From Lachnoclostridium sp. UBA7122 (GTDB taxonomy: Bacteria; Bacillota; Clostridia; Lachnospirales; Lachnospiraceae): DNA of 19,009 nucleotides. The stretch spans positions 1-19,009 of the forward strand of contig DKXQ01000174.1 in assembly GCA_002493085.1 (NCBI GenBank), given 5' to 3'. Under the pieces are notes generated by a model. It was not told the DNA's origin. It worked only from the letters and a program-made list of their open reading frames with translations, and searched no databases. The stretch's first letter is position 1; every line of letters begins with the position of its first letter. Made by a program: the position numbers and the translations under genes. Positions 8,230 through 15,841 of the stretch are shown here, one piece after another.

Positions 8230-9336
8230 ATGCCAGTACCTCAATTTATTATCTTTGCATACTGTATCTTATCAGCATTTATAGCTAGTAGCACAAATCT
8301 TTTCTCTGCATCATACATTATCATGGTTGTTACATCTATAATTTTATCCTCTTTATCATATTTCTTTTTAAATAAATATTTTACTCTTATAACATCAGGA
8401 ATTTATGCTATAATATCTTTTGCAGCACCAACATTTATAACTATGTTGCCCTTAATACTGTACAATGTGGCATATTTTCAAGGATATCACAAATTTATTA
8501 TAATAATAATTTTTATAGCAAGCCTTTTATACAACTGCATACCATTCAACGCACTGCTTTTTTTCACAGTGCTTCTAGGAATGGCTGCCGCATATTATAT
8601 ACAGTTTATTCAAGAAAGATATAACAAACTCTTATCAGAGTCACATAAAATAAGAGATGCAACTACTGAAAACAATATAATTTTACATGACAGAAATAAG
8701 GCACTTCTTGAAAAACAGGACTATGAAATCTACAATGCAACACTTAAAGAAAGAAACAGAATTGCAAGAGAAATTCATGATAATGTAGGTCATCTCCTCT
8801 CACGCTCAATACTGCTTACAGGCGTGCTTGAAACTGTAAATAAAGACAATAATTGTACAGAACTTTTAGATAATTTGCATAATTCACTGGATACAGCTAT
8901 GGAAAGCATACGTGCAAGCGTGCATAATCTACATGATGATTCAATTAGCCTTAAAGACTCCGTGGATACAATTATAAATAATTTTAAATTTTGTAAGACC
9001 AATGTGATTTATGATATGGGAACTGATGTACCACGTGAAGTAAAATTTGCATTTATAGCAATATTAAAAGAAGGATTAAATAACATATGCAAGCACAGCA
9101 ATGCAACAGATGTTCATGTTTTATTAAGAGAACACCCTGCAATGTACCAGCTTATAATAAAAGACAATGGTACTAATGTAAATAATATAAACATAAGTAA
9201 ATATATGCACACTATCAGTGCAAACTCTGGTATGGGCATTGCCAATATATATTCAAGAGTAAATATGCTTGGTGGCTCTTTACAGATACATACAGATAAT
9301 GGCTTTTGTATTTTTATAACAGCACCTAAAACATAA
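8230..9336 (+). CDS. NarL-type sensor histidine kinase (LnrJ-like)
   Basis: This is a membrane sensor kinase of 368 residues. Residues 5-135 form about five hydrophobic segments with almost no extracellular domain. A short coiled-coil linker leads to the HisKA_3 phosphoacceptor H183 in ERNRIAREIHDNVGH. The HATPase domain has the N-box NN at 284-285, D312-N313-G314, and the glycine box G334-M-G336. An in-frame TTG at 8149 would add 27 residues, but that start lies inside the operator and upstream of the -10. I chose the ATG at 8230, which has AAAGGAGG at 8210-8217 (a 12-base spacer, rather long). The response regulator follows after 32 bases. The near absence of an outside domain is typical of intramembrane-sensing kinases that watch a transporter or membrane stress. 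Confidence 0.92.
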   Translation: MPVPQFIIFAYCILSAFIASSTNLFSASYIIMVVTSIILSSLSYFFLNKYFTLITSGIYAIISFAAPTFITMLPLILYNVAYFQGYHKFIIIIIFIASLLYNCIPFNALLFFTVLLGMAAAYYIQFIQERYNKLLSESHKIRDATTENNIILHDRNKALLEKQDYEIYNATLKERNRIAREIHDNVGHLLSRSILLTGVLETVNKDNNCTELLDNLHNSLDTAMESIRASVHNLHDDSISLKDSVDTIINNFKFCKTNVIYDMGTDVPREVKFAFIAILKEGLNNICKHSNATDVHVLLREHPAMYQLIIKDNGTNVNNINISKYMHTISANSGMGIANIYSRVNMLGGSLQIHTDNGFCIFITAPKT

Positions 9337-9368
9337 TTAAGATAGCTATGAAATGGAGAATTTAATTT

Positions 9369-9989
9369 ATGAATATAATAATTATAGATGATGATGAACT
9401 TGTTACAAGTGCACTTAAAACAATACTTGAAGCTTCTGGCACATTAAAGGTTCTTGCGTCTGGCACTGACGGAACTGATGCTATAAAACTTTATGAAAAA
9501 TACAGACCTGATATACTGCTTACAGATATACAGATGCAAGGTATAAGTGGACTTGAAGCAACAGAAACAATATTAAAGAAATATCCAGATGCCAAAATTT
9601 TGCTTCTAACCACATTTCTTGACGATGAATATATTATACAAGCTTTAAGGCTTGGCGCAAAGGGATATATTTTAAAACATGACTATAAAAGCATACTTCC
9701 TGCTCTTGAAGCTGTGTATTCTGGTCAAAGTGTATTTGGCACAGAAATAATATCTAAAATACCAGAACTTTTAAACTCTGCACCTAAGTTTGACTATGCT
9801 TCTTATGATATAAATGAACGTGAACTTAAAGTGATAGAACTTATAGCAGAGGGACTAAGCAATAAAGAAATATCAGCAAAACTTTATCTAAGTGAAGGCA
9901 CTGTCAGAAACTATCTAAGTATAATATTAGAAAAACTGGAACTTCACAACAGAACTCAACTTGCAATTTTTTATTACAAACATAAATAA
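9369..9989 (+). CDS. NarL/LuxR-family response regulator (LnrK-like)
   Basis: This is a 206-residue partner of the upstream kinase. The receiver domain (1-120) has the acidic pocket DDD at 7-9, the phosphorylation site D53 in LLTDIQM, the switch threonine in LLTTFLDD and the conserved lysine in AKGYILK. The C-terminal LuxR-type helix-turn-helix spans about 145-200 (NERELKVIELIAEGLSNKEISAKLYLSEGTVRNYLSIIL). GGAGAA lies eight bases before the ATG. The paired palindromes at 8143-8176 are the most likely binding sites. A strong hairpin follows the stop. All residues needed for phosphotransfer are present. Confidence 0.95.
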   Translation: MNIIIIDDDELVTSALKTILEASGTLKVLASGTDGTDAIKLYEKYRPDILLTDIQMQGISGLEATETILKKYPDAKILLLTTFLDDEYIIQALRLGAKGYILKHDYKSILPALEAVYSGQSVFGTEIISKIPELLNSAPKFDYASYDINERELKVIELIAEGLSNKEISAKLYLSEGTVRNYLSIILEKLELHNRTQLAIFYYKHK

Positions 9990-9995
9990 ACTGCC

Positions 9996-10027
9996 GCTGC
10001 ATAAGGTGATATAGTACCTTATGCAGC
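9996..10027. terminator. Convergent terminator between regulator gene and ilvN
   Basis: A perfect 12-bp stem, GCTGCATAAGGT (9996-10007) with its complement (10016-10027), and an eight-base loop lie between two convergent genes. Neither side has a pure T run. The minus side (CAGTTTATTTATG) and the plus side are moderately T-rich, so it probably serves both transcripts. Confidence 0.7.
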
Positions 10028-10061
10028 ATAGCAATATCTTTATGTATGCATGTGTTTTATT

Positions 10062-10580
10062 TTATCTATCACTTGTAGACAGTGCTTCTATTGCTACACT
10101 TCCACCACGTACAACTTCAATTCTATTAATAAAACTTTTGTTAAACAATGCTATCATATCGTTATTTTTATCCTCTGTCTTTACACATTGAACAATAACA
10201 GACCCTTTATTATAATCGATTATATCCAGTGAAAAAACTTCTGCCATTCTAAATATCTCTGATTTATCTTTATCAGAACAACTGCTTACTTTTATATACA
10301 ACAACTCTTTTTTGTGTATAGGCACTTCTGAAATATCAATTACCTTTATAACTACTACATTTCGGTTTAGTTGCTTTTTAATTTGTTCAAATGTCATATC
10401 GTCACTTGTAAGCCCTATTGTAATCCTTGATATTGATGGGTCTTGTGTTTCACCGACTGTAAGGGTATCAAGGTTATATGACTTTGCGGCAAACATTCCT
10501 GATATTTTTGCAAGTACACCAATTTGATTCTCTACATAAAGTGATATCCAACGTTTCTTAACTTCCATACTTTTCACCAT
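10062..10580 (-). CDS. ilvN: Acetolactate synthase small (regulatory) subunit
   Basis: This is the regulatory subunit of acetohydroxyacid synthase. It stimulates IlvB and confers valine feedback inhibition. An N-terminal ACT domain is plain (KKRWISLYVENQIGVLAKISGMFAAKSYNLDTLTVG), followed by the second, C-terminal regulatory domain. At about 172 residues it is of normal length. It follows ilvB by about 45 bases. The start is uncertain. The ATG at 10578-10580 (used here) has its Shine-Dalgarno across a hairpin, and ATG 10568 (MEVKKRW) has GGTGA five bases before it. An in-frame TTG at 10586 is possible but less likely. The product is certain; the first few residues are not. Confidence 0.93.
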   Translation of the reverse strand: MVKSMEVKKRWISLYVENQIGVLAKISGMFAAKSYNLDTLTVGETQDPSISRITIGLTSDDMTFEQIKKQLNRNVVVIKVIDISEVPIHKKELLYIKVSSCSDKDKSEIFRMAEVFSLDIIDYNKGSVIVQCVKTEDKNNDMIALFNKSFINRIEVVRGGSVAIEALSTSDR

Positions 10581-10610
10581 ATCCAAAGAGTTTTTTGGAT
10601 TTTCCTTTCT
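10581..10610 (-). promoter_or_regulatory. ilvN ribosome binding site split by a hairpin
   Basis: AGAAAGGA (10603-10610 on the minus strand) is too far from the ATG at 10578-10580 for normal initiation. Exactly between them is a perfect inverted repeat, ATCCAAA/TTTGGAT (arms 10581-10587 and 10594-10600). Folding it would bring the Shine-Dalgarno next to the start codon. This would matter only if 10580 is the true start. Confidence 0.4.
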
Positions 10611-10625
10611 AAAAATTAATATTTT

Positions 10626-12353
10626 TTAAGACATTATCATATCCGCCAATCCTTTTCCTGCTGGAATCATAGGGAATACATTGGCATCACTATCTATTAT
10701 ACACTCTATAATAGTTGGACCGTCCTTAAATTCTAAAGCATAGTCAAATGCTTTTTTAATGTCCTCTTCTTTAAATACTCGTATTCCATGCGCTTCATAA
10801 CTCTCGGCAAGTTTTACAAAATCAGGAATATATGCAGGACATTGTGCATTTCCTTCTTTCAGCTTCTTACAGCTCTTTCCACAGCTTTTACGATATCTTA
10901 AACACGTTCCTGAATATCTTTTATTGTAAAAAATTTCTTGCCACTGACGCACATTGCCAAGATACCCATTATTTAATACTACAATTATAACTTGTAAACC
11001 ATAAATCATTGCAGTTGCAAGTTCTTGTATGTTCATCTGTATACCGCCGTCACCCGATATTGCAATAACTGTTTTAGATGGATTAGCAATTTTAGCACCT
11101 ATAGCAGCTGGGAGTCCATATCCCATAGTTCCAAGTCCACCTGATGTAAGCAGCTTGCCATTGCCTTGTGGCTCAAAATACTGTGTAACCCAAAGCTGAT
11201 TTTGTCCTACATCTGTAGCAACAATAGGTGCATCAAAATTGTCATTGATATACCTTATAATCTTTTCAGGTGTAAGACCATCATACTTATTCATATTTAT
11301 AGGATGTGTTTCTTTCCACTCAAGCACTTGCTCTATCCACCTGTTATCCTTTACATGCCCAACTTTATCAAGCATTGCATTAATTGCAAGTTTTGCATCA
11401 GCTACAATAGGTATATCCACTACTACATTTTTAGATATTGAAGCAGGGTCAATATCTATATGAATTATTTTAGCATTTGGCGCAAATTCGCTGATTTTTC
11501 CTGTTATTCTGTCATTAAAACGTGTTCCTATCGAAAATAGCACATCACATTCATTTACAGCACGATTAGCAGCATAACCTCCATGTATGCCTATATTTCC
11601 AATATAGAGTCTATGTCCGCATGGTATTGCCCCTTTACCCATTATAGTTGTAACAACAGGAATGCCTGTAATATCAACAAGACTTGTCATGCTTTCATTA
11701 GCACCTGAAATATTTACACCACCACCAGCTAAAAACAGCGGTTTCTTTGCCTTTTTAAGCTCCGCTAAAGCTTTTTTAAGCTGTCCAGCATGTACACCTT
11801 CACTAGGTTTATAACCACGCATACTTACTTCTTTTGGATAGTCATAACTTCCAAGACCATTTTGTATATCCTTTGGCAAATCTACAACGACAGGACCTGG
11901 TCTGCCTGTCCTTGCTATATAAAATGCCTCTTTTATAATCCTTCCAAGGTCTTCACGCTTACGCACTGTAACTGAGTATTTACATATGCTGTTAGTTATT
12001 CCAACTATATCAACCTCCTGAAAAGCATCATTGCCCAAAAGTCCAAGAGGAACTTGCCCTGTAAAACATACAAGAGGAACACTGTCATAATTAGCAGTCG
12101 CAATACCTGTAACTAGATTAGATGCACCTGGTCCACTAGTAACAAGACACACACCTGTTTTGCCAGTTGAACGTGCATATCCATCAGCCGCATGTATAAG
12201 TGCCTGCTCATGCCTTGGTATAATCATTTCAATATCTTCCTGTTCATACAATGCATCAAATAAATCTATCGCTTGTCCTCCTGGATAAGCAAAAAGTGTG
12301 TCAACCCCCTCTTCCCTTAGTGCTTTCACAAAAAGCTCTGTTCCTTTAACCAT
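10626..12353 (-). CDS. ilvB: Acetolactate synthase large (catalytic) subunit
   Basis: This TPP-dependent enzyme condenses pyruvate into 2-acetolactate (valine, leucine) or with 2-oxobutyrate (isoleucine). The 575 residues include the catalytic E49 in PRHEQALIHAADGYAR, the SGPGASN loop, and the TPP/metal motif GDGGIQMN...NNGYLG. QEIFYNKRYS follows the NVRQWQ segment near the active site. Immediately after that is an insertion of about 20 residues containing C484, C491, C495 and C505 (spacing C-x6-C-x3-C-x9-C). Bacterial IlvB proteins such as those of E. coli lack it; it lies where the flexible active-site loop normally continues. AGGAG lies 12 bases before the ATG. The gene is controlled by the upstream T-box leader and cotranscribed with ilvN. 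Confidence 0.97.
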   Translation of the reverse strand: MVKGTELFVKALREEGVDTLFAYPGGQAIDLFDALYEQEDIEMIIPRHEQALIHAADGYARSTGKTGVCLVTSGPGASNLVTGIATANYDSVPLVCFTGQVPLGLLGNDAFQEVDIVGITNSICKYSVTVRKREDLGRIIKEAFYIARTGRPGPVVVDLPKDIQNGLGSYDYPKEVSMRGYKPSEGVHAGQLKKALAELKKAKKPLFLAGGGVNISGANESMTSLVDITGIPVVTTIMGKGAIPCGHRLYIGNIGIHGGYAANRAVNECDVLFSIGTRFNDRITGKISEFAPNAKIIHIDIDPASISKNVVVDIPIVADAKLAINAMLDKVGHVKDNRWIEQVLEWKETHPINMNKYDGLTPEKIIRYINDNFDAPIVATDVGQNQLWVTQYFEPQGNGKLLTSGGLGTMGYGLPAAIGAKIANPSKTVIAISGDGGIQMNIQELATAMIYGLQVIIVVLNNGYLGNVRQWQEIFYNKRYSGTCLRYRKSCGKSCKKLKEGNAQCPAYIPDFVKLAESYEAHGIRVFKEEDIKKAFDYALEFKDGPTIIECIIDSDANVFPMIPAGKGLADMIMS

Positions 12354-12409
12354 AATTCTAACATTCTCCTTTCTTGATTTTTAAATAATATTTTTCTGAA
12401 AAATACATT

Positions 12410-12436
12410 AAAAAAGCCCTAAGCACAAAGCTTAGG
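12410..12436 (-). terminator. T-box attenuator terminator
   Basis: CCTAAGC (12430-12436) pairs with GCTTAGG, with a five-base loop, followed by GCTTTTTT on the minus strand. It is mutually exclusive with the antiterminator formed by the T-box sequence just upstream, and lies about 57 bases before the ilvB start. Confidence 0.88.
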
Positions 12437-12690
12437 ACGGGTAAACCGCGGTACCACCTAAATTCAGAATAAATTCCACACTCTGCCAGCACGCAGGTAT
12501 AAAACCATTAATGCTGTTTCCCTTATAACGGTGGGAACTTCCGGTAAAGCCTACTAAAAAAGCTCTTTCAGTTTACTGCTCAAAGGCTACTTCCATATAT
12601 CTGGAACGAAGATTTACACCATCCATCTTCTCTCTATGCTTCCAAGAAATATGTACTCCTCCTTATCACTGCATTTATCATTTTAAGGTT
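12410..12690 (-). promoter_or_regulatory. T-box riboswitch leader, probably valine (GUA)
   Basis: The conserved T-box TGGTACCGCG is at 12447-12456 on the minus strand. Stem I features include the loop E strand AGTA (12654-12657), an AGAGAGA segment and GGATGGTG. The 3' side reads GGAA-GTA-GCCTTTGAGC. Aligned by eye to the B. subtilis glyQS leader (GAAA-GGC-AUUCUUGAGC), GTA (12588-12590) is the specifier, reading valine. Neighbouring frames would give AGT or a stop codon, which fit the pathway poorly. The leader ends in an intrinsic terminator. Uncharged tRNA-Val should stabilise the antiterminator and turn on ilvBN. Confidence 0.9.
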
Positions 12691-12696
12691 TATGCA

Positions 12697-12725
12697 ATCT
12701 TACCATTTATTCTTTAATATGTCAA
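12697..12725 (-). promoter_or_regulatory. Promoter of the ilvBN T-box transcript
   Basis: On the minus strand a perfect TTGACA (12720-12725) and TAAGAT (12697-12702) are separated by 17 bases. Transcription would begin near 12690, just before Stem I. The -35 lies only about 20 bases after the stop of the upstream serine-hydrolase-like gene. Confidence 0.82.
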
Positions 12726-12744
12726 CAGTAAAAAAAAGTTAATA

Positions 12745-14724
12745 TTACGTTTTATTTTTATTGCTGGTTTTATTATTGGCATAACTTTTTTTAACATTTC
12801 TCTGATTATTTCTGCTTGTAGTTTCATTTCCTTTTCTGTTGATATTTCTATTAGTAGTATGATTTTTATTAGTATTGTTTTCTTTGTAATTTTTAGGTTT
12901 AGAAGATTCATTAACTACAACAAACCTCTTAGGTTTATTTTCTTGTCTTATCTGTTTTTGTCTTGTCTGTACTTGTTTTGTCTGTCCCTGTTTTGTCTGT
13001 CCCTGTTTTGTCTGTACTTGTTTTGTCTGTCCTTGTTTTGTCTGTCCTTGTTTTGCCTGTCCCTGTTTTGTCTGTACTTGTCTATCTTTAGTATTATCTC
13101 TTTCTGGTTTCTTTGATGGCTTCTTCTCTGCTGTTTTTTCAGATTTATCTTCTAACTTCTTTTCAGATTCTTCTGCAGGAGTTTCTAAAGCTTTAGTAAC
13201 TGGCTTATCCTTCTCGGCTTCTTTAATATCATCCATCCTTTTTCTAAGTTTTTCTTTTTTTTCTTGTATTTGTTTTATATTCTCTTCCTCTTCGTCTATT
13301 TCTTCTTCTGCGTTTTCTATATCCCCACGATGGCGAATTATAAAATATGCTATAAGTTTAACTAACGCACCAAAGTAAAACAGTCCAGTAACAACAGCTG
13401 CTACACAAAATAAGTCAGGCATAACTATTTTTATAATGCCCCATGGCGCAATACAATAATGGACAATAAATATAAGCGCTGTTGGAAGTATAATATGCAA
13501 TGCCACATCTATACATATACGTAATATACTGAAACGCTCTCTTGTCCACTTTATCCAAACCTCCATAAGCAAAATTGGCATAAGCGCACATACAAACGCA
13601 ATAAAATATACTATATCAGCAGATGCATGTTTCATAAGATAGTCATTAGAACTTACACCTTTTGCATCATTTCCCATTACAAGTGAAACCACGCCTGCTT
13701 CTATATCATCTGTAAATTTCTGTCCCATCAAGGCATCAGCTGAATTAAACAGCATTGTTATACCTATATCCATTGAAGGGATTATAAACATTGCAGATGT
13801 GTAATCATCCACAGAGCCATTACAATAATAAATCTCTTTACCATCTGTTTCTGTTACAGTCCACCCCATTGAATAGTATGCATCTGTATCAAAAATACTT
13901 TTTCCTGCTACCTCACTGCCACTCATTATTGATTCAACTGCGTTATATGATATAACCTTGCCACCTGCTGACAGATACATCTGCATATATTTTCCCATGT
14001 CTTTTATATCAGACACAATTCCATTAGATGCTATGCCAGGCAAGTATTCACTATCATAGCTTATACTATTTTTAAGTGGCAGGCCAAAGAAATTTTTATT
14101 GCCAGGTATTATATCCTTTGTATAGCCAGCTTCACCTATTACATAAGTTGACTGCATATCAAGTGGCAGAGCTATATTTTCTTTTATATAAGATGCATAA
14201 CTTGTTCCTGATACTTTTTCTATAATCTTTCCAAGTAAATTAAACTTTGCATGAACAGAAAGTTCTTCTGAATCTATATCTGTATTATATAAATTAAAAG
14301 CATCAGAAAACTTTAATGTTTGTTTTGCATAGTTTCTTGTATATGAAAAAAGATCTTTTATAGACATATTGGCAGAAATACCAGTACGTGTCTTCGCATC
14401 AACGTATCTGTATACACTGTCATCAAGACTTATTTTTCCTTCTTCTATAAGCTGCATTATTGCCAATGTAGTGAATGTTCGTGTTAATGCACCTATTTGT
14501 AAATCAGAGGTAGTATCCTCAACATCTCCAAATGCTGCACTGTATATTTCTTTTTGCGAAGTAACTATAGATAAAGATACTCCTGGTATGTGAGCAGCAG
14601 CAAGCTGTCTTATTACATACTCCTCAACTTCCTCTTCATGATAACTTGTAACCGCACTAACTCTTACAAAACAAGAAAAAAATAATATTATAGCGAGTAT
14701 TCCAGTCAAAACTCTTTTGTTCAT
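12745..14724 (-). CDS. Degenerate serine-hydrolase (beta-lactamase-like) membrane protein
   Basis: This is a 659-residue exported protein. Residues 1-24 are a signal peptide (cleavage near VSA). Residues 30-350 have the fold pattern of class C beta-lactamase/DD-peptidase relatives (IPGVSLSIV, FTTLAIMQLIEEGKISLDDSVYRYV, LLGKIIEKVSGTSYASYI, MGWTVTE). All three catalytic motifs are altered: SxxK is A79-L-T-R82, YxN is S156-V-H158, and the H/KTG motif is C301-N-G. Three membrane helices follow (about 371-392, 400-423, 437-463), putting the C-terminus inside. The tail has an acidic/basic coiled coil (468-505), lysine-rich stretches, a Q-G-Q-T-K pentapeptide repeat (549-594) and a basic Asn-rich end. 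GGAGG lies six bases before the ATG. It is likely a binding or sensory pseudoenzyme; the ligand is unknown. No frameshift is seen, so it is not an obvious pseudogene. Confidence 0.82.
   Translation of the reverse strand: MNKRVLTGILAIILFFSCFVRVSAVTSYHEEEVEEYVIRQLAAAHIPGVSLSIVTSQKEIYSAAFGDVEDTTSDLQIGALTRTFTTLAIMQLIEEGKISLDDSVYRYVDAKTRTGISANMSIKDLFSYTRNYAKQTLKFSDAFNLYNTDIDSEELSVHAKFNLLGKIIEKVSGTSYASYIKENIALPLDMQSTYVIGEAGYTKDIIPGNKNFFGLPLKNSISYDSEYLPGIASNGIVSDIKDMGKYMQMYLSAGGKVISYNAVESIMSGSEVAGKSIFDTDAYYSMGWTVTETDGKEIYYCNGSVDDYTSAMFIIPSMDIGITMLFNSADALMGQKFTDDIEAGVVSLVMGNDAKGVSSNDYLMKHASADIVYFIAFVCALMPILLMEVWIKWTRERFSILRICIDVALHIILPTALIFIVHYCIAPWGIIKIVMPDLFCVAAVVTGLFYFGALVKLIAYFIIRHRGDIENAEEEIDEEEENIKQIQEKKEKLRKRMDDIKEAEKDKPVTKALETPAEESEKKLEDKSEKTAEKKPSKKPERDNTKDRQVQTKQGQAKQGQTKQGQTKQVQTKQGQTKQGQTKQVQTRQKQIRQENKPKRFVVVNESSKPKNYKENNTNKNHTTNRNINRKGNETTSRNNQRNVKKSYANNKTSNKNKT
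12951..13085 (-). repeat. 15-bp tandem repeat encoding Q-x-Q-T-K
   Basis: Nine adjacent units of 15 bp begin at 12951, 12966, 12981, 12996, 13011, 13026, 13041, 13056 and 13071. The plus-strand consensus is TCTGTCCCTGTTTTG. The two outermost units and the T/C and A/C changes are degenerate. The unit is a multiple of three, so copy-number change would keep the reading frame. It encodes the pentapeptide stretch in the cytoplasmic tail of the serine-hydrolase-like protein. Confidence 0.9.
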
Positions 14725-14778
14725 CTAATACCTCCATCATTATCTAAGAATATCAGCTACATTCTTACTGCTGGAAAC

Positions 14779-14807
14779 ATTATATCAAAAATGGACATTA
14801 CAATCAA
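14779..14807 (-). promoter_or_regulatory. Promoter of the serine-hydrolase-like gene
   Basis: On the minus strand TTGATT (14802-14807) and TATAAT (14779-14784) are 17 bases apart. The -35 lies in the loop of the pta terminator, so the two signals share the same DNA. The untranslated leader would be about 48 bases. Confidence 0.55.
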
Positions 14808-14822
14808 CTGGATGTAATGTCC
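14793..14822 (-). terminator. Terminator of pta
   Basis: A perfect 10-bp stem, GGACATTACA (14793-14802) with TGTAATGTCC (14813-14822), is followed on the minus strand by ATTTTTGATAT. It lies 36 bases past the pta stop. Confidence 0.82.
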
Positions 14823-14857
14823 CTTATATTTACTTTTTACTATTTTGTTTTTGATTA

Positions 14858-15841
14858 TTATGCCAAAGCAGCAGTAATAATTGCCATGGAATATACTTCC
14901 AAAGCATTGCATCCTCTCGATAAATCATTTACTGGTGCATTAAGTCCAAGCAGAATAGGTCCATATGCATCAAAATTACCCATACGCTGTGCTATCTTAT
15001 ATCCAATATTTCCTGCATTGATATCAGGGAATATAAATGTATTAGCATGTCCTGCTATTTCTGAGTCAGGACACTTTGTACGTGCAACTCTTGGGGAAAC
15101 AGCAGCATCAAACTGTAATTCACCATCAATCGGAATATCAGGGTATTTTGCCTTTGCTTTTTTTGCAGCATTACTCATCTTGTCAACTGTTTCACCTGCA
15201 CCTGAACCATGTGTTGAATAGCTTAAAAATGCCATCTTTGGCTCAATGCCGAATATCTTTGCACATTCAGCAGTTTCACCTGCTATCTCGACAAGTTCAT
15301 CCTCTGTAGGGTTTATATTAATCGCACAGTCAGCCATTGCAAGCACTTCATTTTCTCCTGTAGCACGTGGGCGTACAAGTATAAAGCATGATGACACTAT
15401 AGAATTTCCTGGTTTTGTTTTAATAATTTGAAGTGCAGGACGAACTGTATCTGCTGTAGAATACGTTGCTCCACCTAAAAGTGAATCAGCTACACCCATC
15501 TTTACAAGCATTGTACCAAAATAATTAGCTTGTTTAAGAACCTCTCTTGCCCTCTCAGGAGTCAGACCTTTTTTCTTACGGATTTCACATAAACTATCAA
15601 CCATCTCATCCATTCTATCATAATTTTCTGGGTCTATAATCTGTGCACCCCTTATATTGAAACCTGCCTCTTCTGCTGCCGCAGCAATCTTTTCTTCATT
15701 CCCAACGAGTATTGGATGTAAGAAACTGCTCGCAAGCAAACGTGATGACGCTTCAAGTATACGCTCATCTTCTCCTTCTGTAAATACAATTTTTTTAGGA
15801 CTTTTCTTTAAAATAGAAATCATCTGTCCAAAACCAAACAT
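14858..15841 (-). CDS. pta: Phosphate acetyltransferase
   Basis: Interconverts acetyl-CoA and acetyl phosphate, normally feeding acetate kinase for ATP in fermentation. The short, single-domain type is shown by IVFTEGEDERILEAS, NYFGTMLVKMGVADSLLGGATYSTADTVRPALQIIKTKPG, LSYSTHGSGAG, DGELQFDAAVSPRVA and the C-terminal NDLSRGCNALEVYSMAIITAA. An in-frame ATG at 15880 would give 340 residues but has no ribosome binding site. The ATG at 15839-15841 has GGAG (15850-15853) eight bases before it and gives 327 residues, close to the usual length, so I used that. No acetate kinase gene is next to it in this window. The upstream region holds a repeat-rich promoter. Confidence 0.95.
   Translation of the reverse strand: MFGFGQMISILKKSPKKIVFTEGEDERILEASSRLLASSFLHPILVGNEEKIAAAAEEAGFNIRGAQIIDPENYDRMDEMVDSLCEIRKKKGLTPERAREVLKQANYFGTMLVKMGVADSLLGGATYSTADTVRPALQIIKTKPGNSIVSSCFILVRPRATGENEVLAMADCAININPTEDELVEIAGETAECAKIFGIEPKMAFLSYSTHGSGAGETVDKMSNAAKKAKAKYPDIPIDGELQFDAAVSPRVARTKCPDSEIAGHANTFIFPDINAGNIGYKIAQRMGNFDAYGPILLGLNAPVNDLSRGCNALEVYSMAIITAALA

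Noticed and set aside
12714..12911. 65-residue minus-strand frame overlapping the serine-hydrolase-like gene end
   Set aside because: It is a different frame of the same low-complexity tail, and it runs into the ilvBN promoter.
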